Of a stretch of DNA of 64,000 nt, positions 24,522 to 37,081 are shown piece by piece. Numbering within the stretch: position 1 is the first letter of the stretch; each line of letters begins with the position of its first letter. The position numbers were made by a program, and so were the translations under genes. Origin of the DNA: Rhizopus sp. PT2906. Lineage: Eukaryota > Mucoromycota > Mucoromycetes > Mucorales > Rhizopodaceae. Location of the stretch: positions 1-64,000 of the forward strand of contig JAMYHX010000170.1 in NCBI GenBank assembly GCA_025529335.1, read 5' to 3'. Under the pieces are notes generated by a model that ran no database searches, was not told where the DNA came from, and saw only the letters and a program-made list of their open reading frames with translations.

Positions 24522-24699
24522 TACAACTTACCAAAGACTGCTAACAAAATGAAGTTCATCGCTCGTTTGACATGTAATCTTTTCCTGGCTTACGTTTTGA
24601 TAGCGTTCATAATATTTTTCACAGCGTGGGTTCATTTACTTTTGTAAAGGTTTATCATCACGACTGTAAATATGGAATTTGATTTGCCAGCTACTACGT

Positions 24700-25400
24700 T
24701 TGCCCTATGTTACTTGATCTGTTCTAAGAAATAAAACAAAATGAAGCTATACATTGCTTATCCTGTTGATGAAATTATTTGTGAGCATTGCGTTTCATAT
24801 TTATATCAAAAGAAGACTCGTCAAAAAGTTCATGTCAATCGTATCGCTCATCAATCTTTGCTGAACTGTTTCATTCAATAGAATGAAAATATGCTTTTTT
24901 AAACGAAAAGTTGCACTTTTTTCTCATAAAATTATAAATAGTGCTGCGCGAAACTTTTAGAACAGTGAATCTATTCAGGAAAAAGGCCAGTCGTTTCAAC
25001 AACAGTAGCATCAATAAAGTTAATAACAATTGCTTTATGCTCTTCGGCCAAGAGGAGCTCTTGATCTGGTTTTTTTTTTAAAAAAAAAAGTTTCAAAAGT
25101 GTCGTCATATTATACTGCTTTAACTATCTCTGCAGCCGACGCACTTGCGTATGTTTCGATTTTCAGTTCATAAAGCGTTGCCTTATTGTGGGCGGTGTAG
25201 CGCACGCAATTTCGTCTTACGTTTGCAGACGTTTTTATCTTCTTTCTATTGGCACTGAGTAAGTCAGAGAACATTCACTGAATAAACTTGCTCTGCTTAA
25301 TGATGCAGTCCATGAGCTCAGGACGATCATTCTTATCAACGGTATTGCCGTGTACATCTTTATATACAAACGTCGCACTCATTTAAAATTCTAAAGCAGT
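24700..25400 (-). pseudogene. DDE transposase relic (Mucorales Tc1/IS630-like family)
   Basis: Minus-strand frames give MSATFVYKDVHGNTVDKND from about 25391, then LYELKIETYASASAAE, LLLAEEHKAIVINFIDAT near 25010-25060, CNFSFKKAYFHSIE near 24875-24917, and LFDESSFDINMKR near 24793-24831. The last is the second catalytic Asp-Glu pair in the LDESxF context of Tc1/IS630 transposases. Frames are broken by stops, and a T10/A10 inverted run sits at 25070-25090. Non-functional. Confidence 0.6.
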
Positions 25401-25715
25401 GAAAGCAAAATACTTAATCATTGATGGATAATGTGGCAAACAATGAACGTTCTTCGCCTTTTACTATGATTGAATTTAGTGTCATTCATGGTTTAAGTGA
25501 AGTCATTGAGTTTATTTTGTCAACAAAGGAACAATTTAACTTGTATTTCTTTAACAAAAGGTTATTGATATACAAACTTTTTACTATTTCCTTGCCTTTA
25601 CTTATGACTCATGTTCTTCTTTTAAGTCAGAGATCTCTTTAAAAAGAAGCTTTTCTTTATATACCGTTTACAGATAGTCAAAGAGAAGCTAAACTGAGTA
25701 TGCGTCATATAACGC

Positions 25716-25775
<60 letters not shown>

Positions 25776-26213
25776 ACTGCCTGGTAAGGTCTTTTATAGT
25801 GAATATAATATTTCGACGACAGCTAGAATCCTTAATACATAATGATTGAATGATATCTTTGCTACCATTAACAATACTATTATGGTGATTATGCATGGCA
25901 AATGCAATGTATAAAAAAAGGCAAAGGGGTGTTTATTACTATTGTATGTAATTCAATAAAGCAATCAAGCTGCAAAGTGAATACATTTTTTTTACGATTA
26001 TTCACATGCACACATTCAACATACATACATATACGGCCTGAATGAGTACTTTCTCTCTTTCTCTCTTCTTTTTTTTCCCCTTTTTTCTCTTGCTTCCCTT
26101 TACCTCTTTTTTTTTTCTTTATAATGTATAAATTGTGTTAAATATAAAATATACATGTATATTTTTGTGTGTTTTTATGTGTGCGTGTGTTTGTTGTTGT
26201 TGTTGTGCAGATA
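25401..26213. other. Intergenic with long (TC)n microsatellite
   Basis: No gene. The frame at 25421-25642 has no family features. The main feature is the dinucleotide tract given separately; several T-rich tracts precede the TFIIA gene's 3' end. Confidence 0.5.
25723..25772. repeat. (TC)n microsatellite
   Basis: About 25 uninterrupted TC units, preceded by an imperfect CTTTCTC stretch. Confidence 0.95.
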
Positions 26214-26664
26214 TTATTGTTCTCCAGGTCTTTTGGCATTACAAGCAACAATTTTCACTTTATCAGCAGAGACAAGCTCTTGATCAAATTTAAAATTTGG
26301 ATTTTCAACAATAAATGTCCATACTTCGTCACAGAAGCGATATGTATGCAAATGTCCCTATATAAAAATAAGTTGTATTAACATAAATAGAACCAAGTTA
26401 TATTTGACACTACTTTAAGAGTTGCTTTATTTTTAACAATTTGTGAAAGTGCTTCTGAAATACTCCTGTCAAACGTAACCAATACACGCATGGCAAGCTG
26501 AGGAGTGATATGTCCACTTTGAATCAATTCATCCAGTGAATCTGTTAATGCCATGCCAATACTATGTAAAATAGATACATAATTAATCAGCCATTCTTCT
26601 TATTAGCACAAGTCACTTTTTACCTTGATCGACGGTATAATTCATAAAAGGGAGCACTGGACAT
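26214..26664 (-). CDS. TOA2: Transcription factor IIA gamma (small) subunit
   Basis: Three exons on the minus strand: 26664-26624, 26561-26414, 26357-26214; 110 residues. The four-helix part shows FYELYRRSSIGMALTDSLDEL. The beta-barrel part shows PQLAMRVLVTFDRSISEAL, VKNKATLKGHLHTYRFCDEVWTFIVEN and KVKIVACN. Length and sequence fit the TFIIA small subunit, which stabilises TBP on TATA DNA together with the large subunit. Divergent from the RSP5-type ligase gene with about 480 nt between starts. Confidence 0.93.
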
Positions 26665-27145
26665 GTTCAAATAATAAATAAAAAAATAAAAAATAAAAAA
26701 TAAAAAAGAAAAACGTAATTCAATAACAAAAAATAGCACCTTCTCCCTCGTATTTATAGGGATGGCTTGGCACTGAATATTATCCAATCAAATCATGCAT
26801 ATAATCGGAACTTGAAGAGTGTATGTTTTGGCAGAATGTGAATCATGAATAAAATATTTCTGTATTGAATGAAAATAATAACAATAATGAATATTCCTTA
26901 TATGCACATCATGTGTCGTCCTATTGACATCGCATTGACTTTTCTCTCTTTTGTAAAGAGAGATATACATTTCACTTGCAACGGGAATTCAAAGCCGAAT
27001 TTCCATTTTTATAGAGAGAACGAGGTTATTTCTTTTATTTTCTTTACTTGCTTAGCATTTTTATATCAGAAGGGAGACAAAAATAAAAATAAAAGGGAGG
27101 GAAAAAAAATCATTTGTGTTTTCTTCTTTTTCCTTATTATTCAAT

Positions 27146-29585
27146 ATGTCCTCGACAAGAACAGTTCGACTTACAGTCATTGCAGCAGATGGGTTAATAA
27201 AAAAGGACTTGTTTTTTAAACTACCTGATCCTTTTGGTACATATTCTCATGTTGTGGTTTTTCTTTATTTATATTCTCTTTAATTAGCTGTTGTCACAGT
27301 AGATGGAGAACAGACACATACAACAACTGTAATGAAAAAGACACTGAATCCATATTGGAATGAAAGTTTCGACTTGTAATTATATTATTTAAAAAAAGAA
27401 AAGGATCTAATGTTTTTTCAATAGAAAAGTATCTAATGAGAGCGTGATCGCAGTCCAAGTATTTGACCAAAAGAAATTCAAAAGAAAGGACCAAGGCTTC
27501 TTGGGTGTTATCAACGTTCAGGTATCAAGTGTCTTTGACCTCGACGTAGGAGGCGATGGTAAGTTTAAAAAAGTAAATGCGCACATCCGCAAGTTTAAAC
27601 CCAGTTAAATAACAGAAATGCTGACACTCGAGCTCAAGAAATCAAATACAAATGAAGCTGTGCATGGAAAATTGATTCTAAATCTATCAATAAATGTCAA
27701 TGCACCCATCAGAAACGGTACGGATACCCTTGCACCCTCATCCTCAAATACCACAGCTGAAAACAATAATCAAAGCACCAATATTAGTAGTAGTAACAGC
27801 AGTACTACGAACGACAGTACCAATCATCGTATATCAGTCAATAGTGAGTCTAATGAAGACTTACCTCCCGGTTGGGAGCGTCGAGTAGATCATTTAGGTA
27901 GACCATATTATGTGGATCATAACACACGAACGACAACCTGGAAGCGTCCATCATCCCGTACTGCGCAAGAACAAGAAAATCAAACAGAGTTACAGAGACG
28001 TCATCATAATGCTCGTGGATTACCTGAACAACAACAACAACAACAACAACAACAGATAAACGTACCAAACAACAACATGACAACGGCTGGATCAGGACCA
28101 CTGCCACCAGGTTGGGAAATGCGTACGAGTGCAGAAGGAAGACCATACTTTGTTGATCATAATACACGTACGACGACTTGGGTTGATCCAAGACGACAGC
28201 AGTATATTAGCACCATTGGCCCTGGATCTAATCTGCAGGTGCAAGTACAACCTGTATCTCAACTAGGACCCTTACCATCTGGCTGGGAAATGCGTCTGAC
28301 GAGCACAGGCCGTGTGTACTTTGTGGATCACAACACCAAGACGACCACGTGGGATGATCCCCGTTTACCCAGCAGTCTAGATCAAAACGTACCTCAGTAC
28401 AAGCGAGATTTCCGTCGAAAGCTAATCTACTTCCGTTCACAACCTGCATTGCGTCCAGTCCCCGGTCAGTGTCATATCAAGATTCGCAGAGATCATATAT
28501 TCGAAGATGCTTATGCCGAAATCATGCGACAGGCTCCTGCTGACCTCAAAAAACGATTGATGATCAAGTTTGACGGAGAAGACGGTCTAGACTATGGTGG
28601 TCTCTCTCGTGAATTCTTCTTTTTACTCTCACACGAAATGTTCAATCCTTTCTATTGTCTGTTTGAGTACTCGGCCCATGACAACTACACACTGCAGATC
28701 AACCCTCATTCGGGCATTAATCCTGAACATCTAAATTACTTTAGATTCATTGGTCGCGTTGTCGGTCTTGCCATCTTCCACCGTCGATTCTTGGACGCCT
28801 TCTTTATCGTTTCATTTTACAAGATGATCTTGAACAAGAAGATTCTTGTTGCAGATATGGAAAGTGTCGATGCCGAGTTCTTCCGGTCCTTGACTTGGAT
28901 CCTCGAGAACGATATTACGGATGTACTCGATTTGACCTTTTCGACAGACGATGATCGATTTGGTGAGGTCGTCACTGTCGATCTGATACCAAACGGACAA
29001 AACATTGAAGTCACTGAAGAAAACAAGAAAGAATACGTCAATTTGATCACCGAATGGCGTATCCACAAGCGTGTTGAAGAACAGTTCAAGGCATTCAAGG
29101 AAGGATTTAACCAGCTGATTCCTCAAGAACTCATCAACGTCTTTGACGAACGTGAACTCGAACTACTGATCGGTGGTATTGCCGAGATCGATGTGGATGA
29201 TTGGAAGAAACATACGGATTACAGAGGATATACCGAGCAGGACGATGTCATTCAGTGGTTCTGGAAGTGTATTCGTAGCTGGGATAGTGAGAAGAAGGCA
29301 AGATTGCTTCAGTTCACGACAGGCACATCACGTATACCTGTGAATGGCTTCAAGGACCTTCAGGGCAGTGATGGACCAAGAAGATTTACGATTGAAAAGT
29401 CGGGAGAGATTACACAGTTACCCAAAGCACACACATGGTGAGTTAAGATAGTTTATTAAACATTATTAACATGTACACATGATAGCTTTAATCGTATTGA
29501 CATGCCACCTTATAAATCTTATGAAACACTCGTTGCGAAATTAACAATGGCAGTAGAAGAAACCGTTGGTTTTGGTCAAGAATAA
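27146..29585 (+). CDS. RSP5: NEDD4/Rsp5-family HECT E3 ubiquitin ligase
   Basis: Five exons: 27146-27236, 27288-27375, 27425-27558, 27616-29437, 29486-29585; 744 residues. Order: C2 lipid-binding domain (1-125), low-complexity Ser/Asn linker, WW1 187-216, a poly-Gln run, WW2 267-296, WW3 324-353, and HECT domain from about 385 to the end. All three WW domains have the two tryptophan positions and the GR(V/P)Y(Y/F)VDHNT core. The catalytic cysteine is Cys712 in TWCFNR; its codon is split TG|C by the last intron. The C-terminus VEETVGFGQE is the family's conserved tail. Ubiquitylates membrane transporters and other PPxY-bearing or adaptor-bound substrates. Stops 26 nt from the convergent MET30 gene. 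Confidence 0.95.
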
Positions 29586-29611
29586 AAACTGAAAAAGTAT
29601 TTATATACATT

Positions 29612-31115
29612 CTATGAAAGACCATAATCCCAGACATGAATATCACCTTGATCATCCGCACTGACCACTTTTGTATCACTTAAGCCGACTGCTGTTACCG
29701 GACAGGCACCACTTGTCTTGAGAGAATACATGGGTAAGCCGTTCTGGCTGTCCCATAACTTGAGTGAACCGTCATCAGATCCTGAGACGAGTCTGAGCTT
29801 ATCAAAGGCAAGAGTGCCAATGCCTTGGACATGACCAAAGAGAGTTTGTAAACATTGACCTGTCTGGATTGACCAGACCTTGATTGTATGATCTTTTGAA
29901 CCAGAGATGATCACAGCATCGTTTTCCTTTGAGAAGCTGTGTCCAGGCATACCAGGTATAGCAGTCATGATAGGACCGACATGGCCGTGAAAGGTGCGAA
30001 TACAGACACGCTTATTGAGATACCAGAGACGAATGGTGCAGTCATCGGAAGCAGAGACTAGGAAATGCTGTTGATGGATTTGAACGTGATTGACAGCTTG
30101 AGTATGACCTGTCAGGGTAAAGCATTCACCTGTTTGAAAGTTCCAGACCTTGATCGTGGCATCAGCCGAACCACTAGCCAAGAGTCGACAGTTGAAATGG
30201 AGATGATTGACACCATCGGTGTGCCCTTCGAGTGTACGGATGCATTGGCCCGTGTTGTAGTTCCATATCCTCAGTGTGTGGTCAGAAGAACCTGTAACAA
30301 GTTTGGTATCATCAAATTGAAGAGTGCGAATCGGTCGAGAGTGTCCCTTGAGTTGTCGAAGGACTTGTCCGGTTTCCAAGTTCCAGACGGTGACTGTCTT
30401 GTCTTGAGATCCAGTGATCAACGTATTGTTGGCTTCGGACAGTTGCAGACAGGTGATTGAGGCACTGTGGTGTCGTTTGAGGGTATAGTGTTTGGACATA
30501 TTACGTCTCCAATGACGCTCGACTATCAGTCGTTCACTGTATACTTCCTTCCATGCTCGTTTCTTGGATACACATGTCGTCTCGTTTCGTTTGCGCTTGC
30601 GGGTCAATGGAAGCAAGGGAAGTCCCCAACCACATCTTGTACATTTCTTGTTTATATGTTGTTCGCAGAGTCTATGCCAGAGGGTATCATCGTCAGCTAA
30701 TTGACGCCAGTGTCGACTGACTTGAGCTGCTGTGCAAAGGGATGAGGCGTCGAGGTATCTAAAGATCTGTATCGTGATCTCTCGAGGGAAGATATGAGTG
30801 AAGTCTGTGCTAAGGAGTGGTGTGACTGCGTTGGATAAATAAGACAATTGAGGTGTACAAGCAGAGGTGAGGATGCCCTTGAGGATCAGTAACCGAGAAG
30901 AAGGTGAAGCATGCTGAAATGTGTTCCATATTCTCGTGATCTCTGCTTGTTCATCGGCAGGTAGTGTGCTAAGCTCCTATAAACTCCTATTATGAGCAAT
31001 TGTGTTATATTTGTATGAATCAAAAAAGTACCTCTTGTAAATAAAAGTCATTATGATTTCTTGATGAATTAAGTGCTGGGTTATGTCGATAGCAAAAGGT
31101 ATTATGGCAATTCAT
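29612..31115 (-). CDS. MET30: F-box/WD40 protein of Met30/SCON-2 type (SCF substrate receptor)
   Basis: Two exons on the minus strand, 31115-31032 and 30976-29612; 482 residues. The N-terminal ELSTLPADEQAEITRIWNTF...QLSYLSNAV segment is characteristic of the sulfur-regulator branch. It is followed by the F-box (about 91-131, FPREITIQIFRYLDASSL...HWRQLADDD), CEQHINKKCTRCGWGLPLL, and seven WD repeats (about 198-482) with typical GH...D...W-D endings. Yeast Met30 and Neurospora SCON-2 direct ubiquitylation of the sulfur activator Met4/CYS-3 and cell-cycle inhibitors. The same role is expected here but not shown by sequence alone. Confidence 0.9.
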
Positions 31116-32894
31116 AAAGAATAGAAGAGAGAGAGAGATGAAGGAGAGTAGACGAAGAGATGAAGATATTTATATCATAAAATGCAAATGGCGCAAAATC
31201 GACTGAAGCTTGTCAAAAAAGAAGAGATATGCGATTTGATTGGCTAATGATTATGCAATAGAATTAAAAAGTGCTTTTACTGGACTTTACATGTGGATTT
31301 GCGTTGACCAGAATAAAACATTTGTGCTGAGATTGAAATTATTTTGCGTGCTACACCAATAAATTTGCGTTTGATGACAGGCACTAGAAATTAAGTTGAT
31401 CGATGTCAAGATAAGTATATCTTGCGTTTTCTAATCTAAACATGACAATACAAAGGAGGACGACCTTGTGCTCATTCCCAGCTGCTTTTACTAAAACAAG
31501 TCATATGCTTACAGTGAGCCGTATGAGTTTGTTTCATCGATAGATCAAATATGTGATCTAATGTATTCAAAGTTACTCACAAGCATAAAGCTATTCTCAA
31601 TACAGCGGCCCAATTCAGGTCGCATAATGAGCCTTAACGCTCTTTATCACGTGTTTATGGCTTTTGATGACTACAGGGGGTAGACTTCCCTTGCTTTTAC
31701 TGGCTCAATAGTCAAATTACTGCCGTTGATTTTCACAACTGATGCTCCATAATCAATATTCTTTTTGCTTCAACTTCCGAATGATCTCTCGCGCCTTTTT
31801 TTGATGACGGCATTCTAAGAACACCTTATCTGTTGGATTATGATAAAACGACGATTGTACTTCTTAAAAAAGAATGTGTTATTTGCGAAACTAGTTGTCC
31901 TATCTTCCAAAAATGAAGTTATCATATTGATTCGCTACATAATTAAGCCCAGAGGAAAATCTGAACAACCCAAAGGTGCTTTAGTTTTCAATAATAAAAG
32001 CATAAGGAATCTTCCTACTGTAACGGTTGTATATGCGTGCTCTTTGTGCCATAGATACTACGAGATCAGAAATGACTACAAAAAGTATGACAGGATATAG
32101 TTAATTGTTTGAACTAATTCCATAAACAGCGTAACCAGTGGATCTAATCCTGCTAGTGAAACTGACTGGATTGTTGACAGCGCTCATGTATTGCCCAAAC
32201 ATCACAAATACTGTGACGAACTTAAGAACAACAGTTTTTCCAACATATATCACTCTTCAGGGCATTCTCTGGTATATCAATTATACCACAAAATATAGAT
32301 CAGATGAAACTATCAAATGAAGGATTTCCTGTATCTATAAAGCATTAAAGTTCAATGTTGACAACTTTTCAAGGAAAGTCTATTCATCGAAATCGAAAAC
32401 AGTCGCTAATAGAAACTTGTAGAAATATATAAAGGATAAAATAAGCAATAACGAGAGCTAATTTGAGCTTTGCTTTGCTCAACGGCAACACGCCAGCGAA
32501 ATATATATGCCAGACAATGCAGAATAAAGATATGTGACATGGACTTGTCAAAATTGTGAAAGAAAAAGTTGATAATTTGTGTCTGTAACAAAAGGCATTC
32601 TGACTAAATAAAGGAATATTGGTAACACAGCCAGAGTCTCATCTTACTCCCAAATAAACTGAAATAGCCGCACGAATTACCTTTAAAGTCAATTCATCAT
32701 GAACTTAAATAATCTAATAAACTTGAATTTCATTTTCAATAAACAAATATAAACAAACACCACTTATTTTTATATTTTTTTTAAAAAAAAAGAGAGGAAT
32801 GAAAGAGGGGTAAAGTAAGGGTGCCTCTAAGAGGAGATTATATTCTTTCATTTCATTTATTCTTTTTTTTTTTCCCTTTTTTCATGTAAAAAGA
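31116..32894. other. Intergenic, possible decayed coding fragments
   Basis: No intact gene. Open frames at 31840-32100 (with a CSLCHRYYE-like Cys pair) and an unstarted frame at about 32120-32298 (SETDWIVDSAHVLPKHHKYC) look coding-like, but I cannot place them in a family. They may be parts of one dead transposon or species-specific gene. The last 120 bases are poly-pyrimidine/AT-rich promoter DNA for the next gene. Confidence 0.35.
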
Positions 32895-33315
32895 ATGACA
32901 TCCATTGAATATAAAAAGACGTTTGGAAATAGACAAAGATCTTCTTCATTTAATCATTCAGTAACAAATAAAAAGTATTCAACAAGAAGACCGAGTTATG
33001 ATATCTTATCTACAAAGAAATCGATTCAATTTTTAAATATTGAACAGCCAACAGCTTATAGTGCCTCTTCTATTGATGAATCAAATTCAGATTTAGAAGA
33101 GGATGAGGATGATGATACACAAAATATAACAGATTATTATTTGTATAGAGACGAAGAGGAAGGTAAGCTCATGATTCATAAAACAAGAAAGACATTAACA
33201 AAGAACAGTAGAGCATAAAAAGAAGAAAAATCATCATAGCAGTCATCATAACAACACTCATAGAAGCAATAATAAAAGTCATCACAGCAACATAAACAGC
33301 AACAGTAGTCATAGC

Positions 33316-33354
<39 letters not shown>

Positions 33355-34907
33355 AGTAATAATAACAGTAGTAGTAATAATAGTACTGGTGATAAATCAA
33401 CCAAACTATATGATGATGGATCATGCCATACTTATCCTCCAAAACCAAACAAGGAGAATGGCAAGAGGTACGAACATTCATATATAACATATCATTCATC
33501 ATTGTCTTAATTAGTATCTTAGAGATAAATATGGTTTCCTAAAAAGTTCGCAATGGATCACAGAAGAAGAATATGATGAGTTTGAAAACTATTATGCACC
33601 CATCATGAAACGAAGATTAGCCAAATGGAAGCAACTATTACAAGAGCACCATCAACAGTGGCCACCCAGAAGCAATAAACGTAAGTCATCTCTATCTTTC
33701 ATACTGTTCTGACTCCTTAAATTACGCAGTCAAACGATACATACGAAAGGGTATTCCATCCGAGTTAAGAGGACAGGTAAAACAATAAATTATTGGATGA
33801 AACGTTGTGATTAAGACATCGTAGGCTTGGTTGCATTACAGTGGTGCAAAGGCAAAGATGGAAGCCAACAAGGGACTCTACAACGAACTACTGCAAATGG
33901 CTGATCAATTAGGCTCCAAAAACGAAAACTTGGAAATTATCGAACGTGATCTACATCGAACGTTTCCAGAAAATGATCAGTTCAAGAGTATGGCTGATTC
34001 GACTCCACCGATGATAGAAGCCTTAAAAAGGGTCCTGGTTGCCTTTTCAATCTATGCTCCATCCATCGGTTACTGTCAATCACTCAATTACATTGCTGGC
34101 ATTTTGTTATTACTCATGACTGAAGAAGAAGCATTTTGGACATTTGTGACGCTCATCACAGACATTTTACCCCCTAATATATACGACGTGACCATGGAAG
34201 GTGCTAATATCGACCAAAACGTGTTGATGCACCTAATCTCCGAAAGATACCCACTCTTGTGGAACAAGATGTCTCCTAATCAGTCCTTTTGGGAATGTGA
34301 GGCACAGCTTGAAGGTGGTATGCCAACTTGTTCATTGGTTACCAGCCATTGGTTCCTGACCTTGTTTATCAACATTTTGCCTATTGAATCTGTGCTGCGC
34401 GTGTGGGATTGTCTGTTTTAGTAAGCATTTGGTAAAAGTTGTGTATACAATACTGACAATCATGTCTATAGTGATGGTCAAAAGGTTCTCTTTCGTGTTG
34501 CCTTGGGTATATTCAAATTGAATGAAAATGCAATTCTTGCAGTCAATGATCCGCTAGAAGTATTTCAAGTAATTCAGGTAAAATCAAGAGTGTACTTGTT
34601 TATGTGATATTCAAATATTATGGTATATTAGAATATGCCAAAGCGAATGATCGATTGCCATCGACTGATTGACAGTACCTATCAGCAATATGCTGCGACA
34701 ACAAGACTTAATGATCAAGAGATAGCAGATCGAAGAGAACTGTTTAAGAAGCGTAGAGATGAACGACGTCGAAACATACCTGTTCAGCATGGAAGTAGTC
34801 GAAAATTACTAAAACGAAGTACTGTGCGTGGAGCTCTTATTCACCGTGCAAAAGAAGCTCGATGGTATGTCGAAAGAGCTAAAAGTGTTCAGAAAAATAA
34901 AACTTGA
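32895..34907 (+). CDS. TBC-domain Rab GTPase-activating protein
   Basis: Seven exons: 32895-33162, 33209-33467, 33523-33680, 33730-33776, 33825-34420, 34472-34577, 34632-34907; 569 residues. The first 175 residues are disordered with an acidic patch and a His/Asn-rich run encoded by (CAA)n at 33315-33352. The TBC domain (about 236-480) begins IRKGIPSELRGQAWLHYSG. It contains the arginine finger IERDLHR (Arg289) and the glutamine finger YCQSLN (Gln329), so it should be catalytically competent. The C-terminal helix-rich part is basic. Accelerates GTP hydrolysis by a Rab; which one is not deducible. The second acceptor is a tandem CAG-TAG and could be used at either AG. Confidence 0.9.
33315..33352. 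repeat. (CAA)n trinucleotide tract coding for poly-Asn
   Basis: About 12 AAC/CAA units in exon 2 of the TBC gene. Read on the opposite strand it produces a long spurious frame rich in Tyr and Cys. Confidence 0.9.
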
Positions 34908-35073
34908 GAGAGCTGCGGTCATTTTGAAACTGCGCAAAAAAATTCCATGGCCTTCCACCATGACTACGGCACTTTTGATTTGTGTATAAAAAGTCCAGCT
35001 TTGCTGTGTTTTTGGTTCTTTTTTTTTTCTTTTTCCATTTTTTCACTTTTTCTGTGTAAATAATATTCATATT

Positions 35074-35626
35074 ATGTCTGGTAAAGTATTCTTCTTATGT
35101 ACTAGGATCGTTTATTAACGTATAAGCAAAGATTGGGATTCAGTTACTGTCATTCGTAAGCGCAACCCTGACAAGGCCAAGGTTGTTCGTTCAGATTCTG
35201 AAATTAACGCAGCCAGAAGAGTAAGTGATATAATTTATTACCAAGGGGGGTGACAAAGGATTAATGATGGAATCATAGGCCGGTGTTGCTATTATCACAG
35301 ACAAGAAGTCTACTGTGACCAACTCAAGCCATGCAAACACCGATCATCGTCGTATTGCCAAGATTGATCGTGAAAACGATGTTCCTCCTCCTCCCAAAGT
35401 TGATTTGTCTGTCGGTAAGGCTATCCAAAAGGGTCGTCAAGCAAAGAACATGACACAAAAGGACTTGGCTCAATTGATCAATGAAAAGCCTCAAGTTGTG
35501 AACGAATATGAAGCTGGTAAGGCCATTCCTAACCAAAACATTTTGGGTAAAATGGAACGTGCCCTCGGTATCAAGTTGAGAGGAAAGAATATTGGTGAAC
35601 CTTTGACATTTGGCAAGAAAAAGTAG
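35074..35626 (+). CDS. MBF1: Multiprotein-bridging factor 1
   Basis: Three exons: 35074-35080 (seven coding bases), 35132-35220, 35279-35626; 147 residues. The product reads MSDWDSVTVIRKRNPDKAKV, then the N-terminal bridging region, then a Cro/C1-type helix-turn-helix (about 80-135: GKAIQKGRQAKNMTQKDLAQLINEKP split by turns, EYEAGKAIPNQNIL) and the end GEPLTFGKKK. It is a transcription co-activator joining bZIP factors such as Gcn4 to TBP, and also a ribosome-associated frameshift suppressor. The acceptor at 35130-35131 was chosen because only it restores D-W-D-S. Confidence 0.95.
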
Positions 35627-37081
35627 AGATATAATTTGTATTTACAACCCACATAAACAACCATTATATACATACACACACGCACATACACACACAATTT
35701 TGTATACACTAAAAAAATATTTATAAAAAATGATACTTGTTCTACGCTGGTAAACTTTTACATTGTATACATTACTGAGTTTAAAGTGAATAGAGACATA
35801 TTGATGAATAAAAATTGCATCATTCATCAACATACACATAGCGAAAGGAAGGGAGAGCTAAGAGGAGGAAAAGATTACATAAGGAGAGAGCTGTTTATAT
35901 GAAATAGGGCTCTATAAATGACGCGTCCTATGTTTAAGTGAAAATAAAAAAAAAAAGTCGCTCTATATCAAATTATTTTAATACAAAACTTGTGTATTAT
36001 CGTCATTCCTGATGTTGATTTCTTAAAAGTTTGCTTATGGCAATGGAAAAGCATCGAGACTTGTCAAAACAAGTGCGTGTTTGTACAACATTTATGATTG
36101 AAGGTTTTCAATTTAAATTAAGGTTCATATTGTAAAGTTAAACCTTCAGTCGCTATTCTAGCGTCTACACTTATCATTGTTGTTGTCGTTGATTTATTTT
36201 TATATGATGTGACAGAGTTATTACAATGGTTATATCACCAAACGCGCCAAGAGCCCTGAATTGCTCTCTTGTTGTCAATCGACGATCTCTGTGGATTCAA
36301 TTTTATGACTCTCAGCGATGAAAGCGAGACATAAGAGACATATACCATTTTGGGTGATTATCAATGCTTTGTCCTCACCATTCATTTTCTTTTCTCTTAC
36401 AAAAAAATGCACCATACAATATCTAGCAATTAAATATACCCTTTGAGGATGAGGGCCGTCATCCAACATAGTCTCTCTCTTTCTCAGTCATCAGATTTAC
36501 AAACTTTTTGGACAACAATCTGTATAATTTTGTTTAAAACACTAAATGGAGGAATACTGACTGGACAGTGTTTCCTTGAATGGTTGCCTCGTTGTCATTA
36601 ATAAACACCGTACCTTACGCACATGTCTATTTTTGCTTTTGATCCTCAAGAGGGCTACTTTAGAGTGTTTTATAGTGGGTTTTACCAGCTGAACATATAC
36701 AGATATATCATGTCTTTATTGAATAAGTAAGCCTTTTTTGTCAGACACATAAATTGACATTGACATTGTCTCGACTAAAAAAAGGTGTCGTACAAACATG
36801 CACTACTGAGTTTCAAGTGAATTAAGCCTTGAAAGAGGTTGCATTACACATGACATAATACAACACTGTTGAAGATAAGTAATGAAAAGATGAGACAAGG
36901 AAAAGAAAAAATGTTGTCTATTACATGATAGAATAGATTTAAGCAATGAAAGAAAAAAGGAAAATATTAGAACAAAGAGGGAGTTGTACAAGTTGTAATT
37001 ATAATGTGTGAATAATACTTGTAAAAAATCATTCAACCTTATTTTTTTTTTTTCTTGTTTCTTTTTATTTTATATAAAAAA
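35627..37081. other. Intergenic, no recognisable gene
   Basis: A 1.45-kb stretch with CA/AC-rich sequence near 35670-35700 and several T-rich tracts. The short open frames on the minus strand (35491-35839, 36275-36469, 36803-37036) have no family features. The last part is likely the LRR gene promoter. Confidence 0.5.

Noticed and set aside
24402..24647. Open frame crossing the ambiguous base
   Set aside because: Lies in the dispersed repeat, contains an undefined residue and has no family features.
25723..25772. CRISPR-like or other array
   Set aside because: Simple dinucleotide repeat without spacers; a eukaryotic nuclear context makes CRISPR irrelevant.
33176..33502. Minus-strand frame with long Tyr and Cys runs
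   Set aside because: It is the reverse reading of the (CAA)n tract in the TBC gene; low complexity and antisense to a supported exon.
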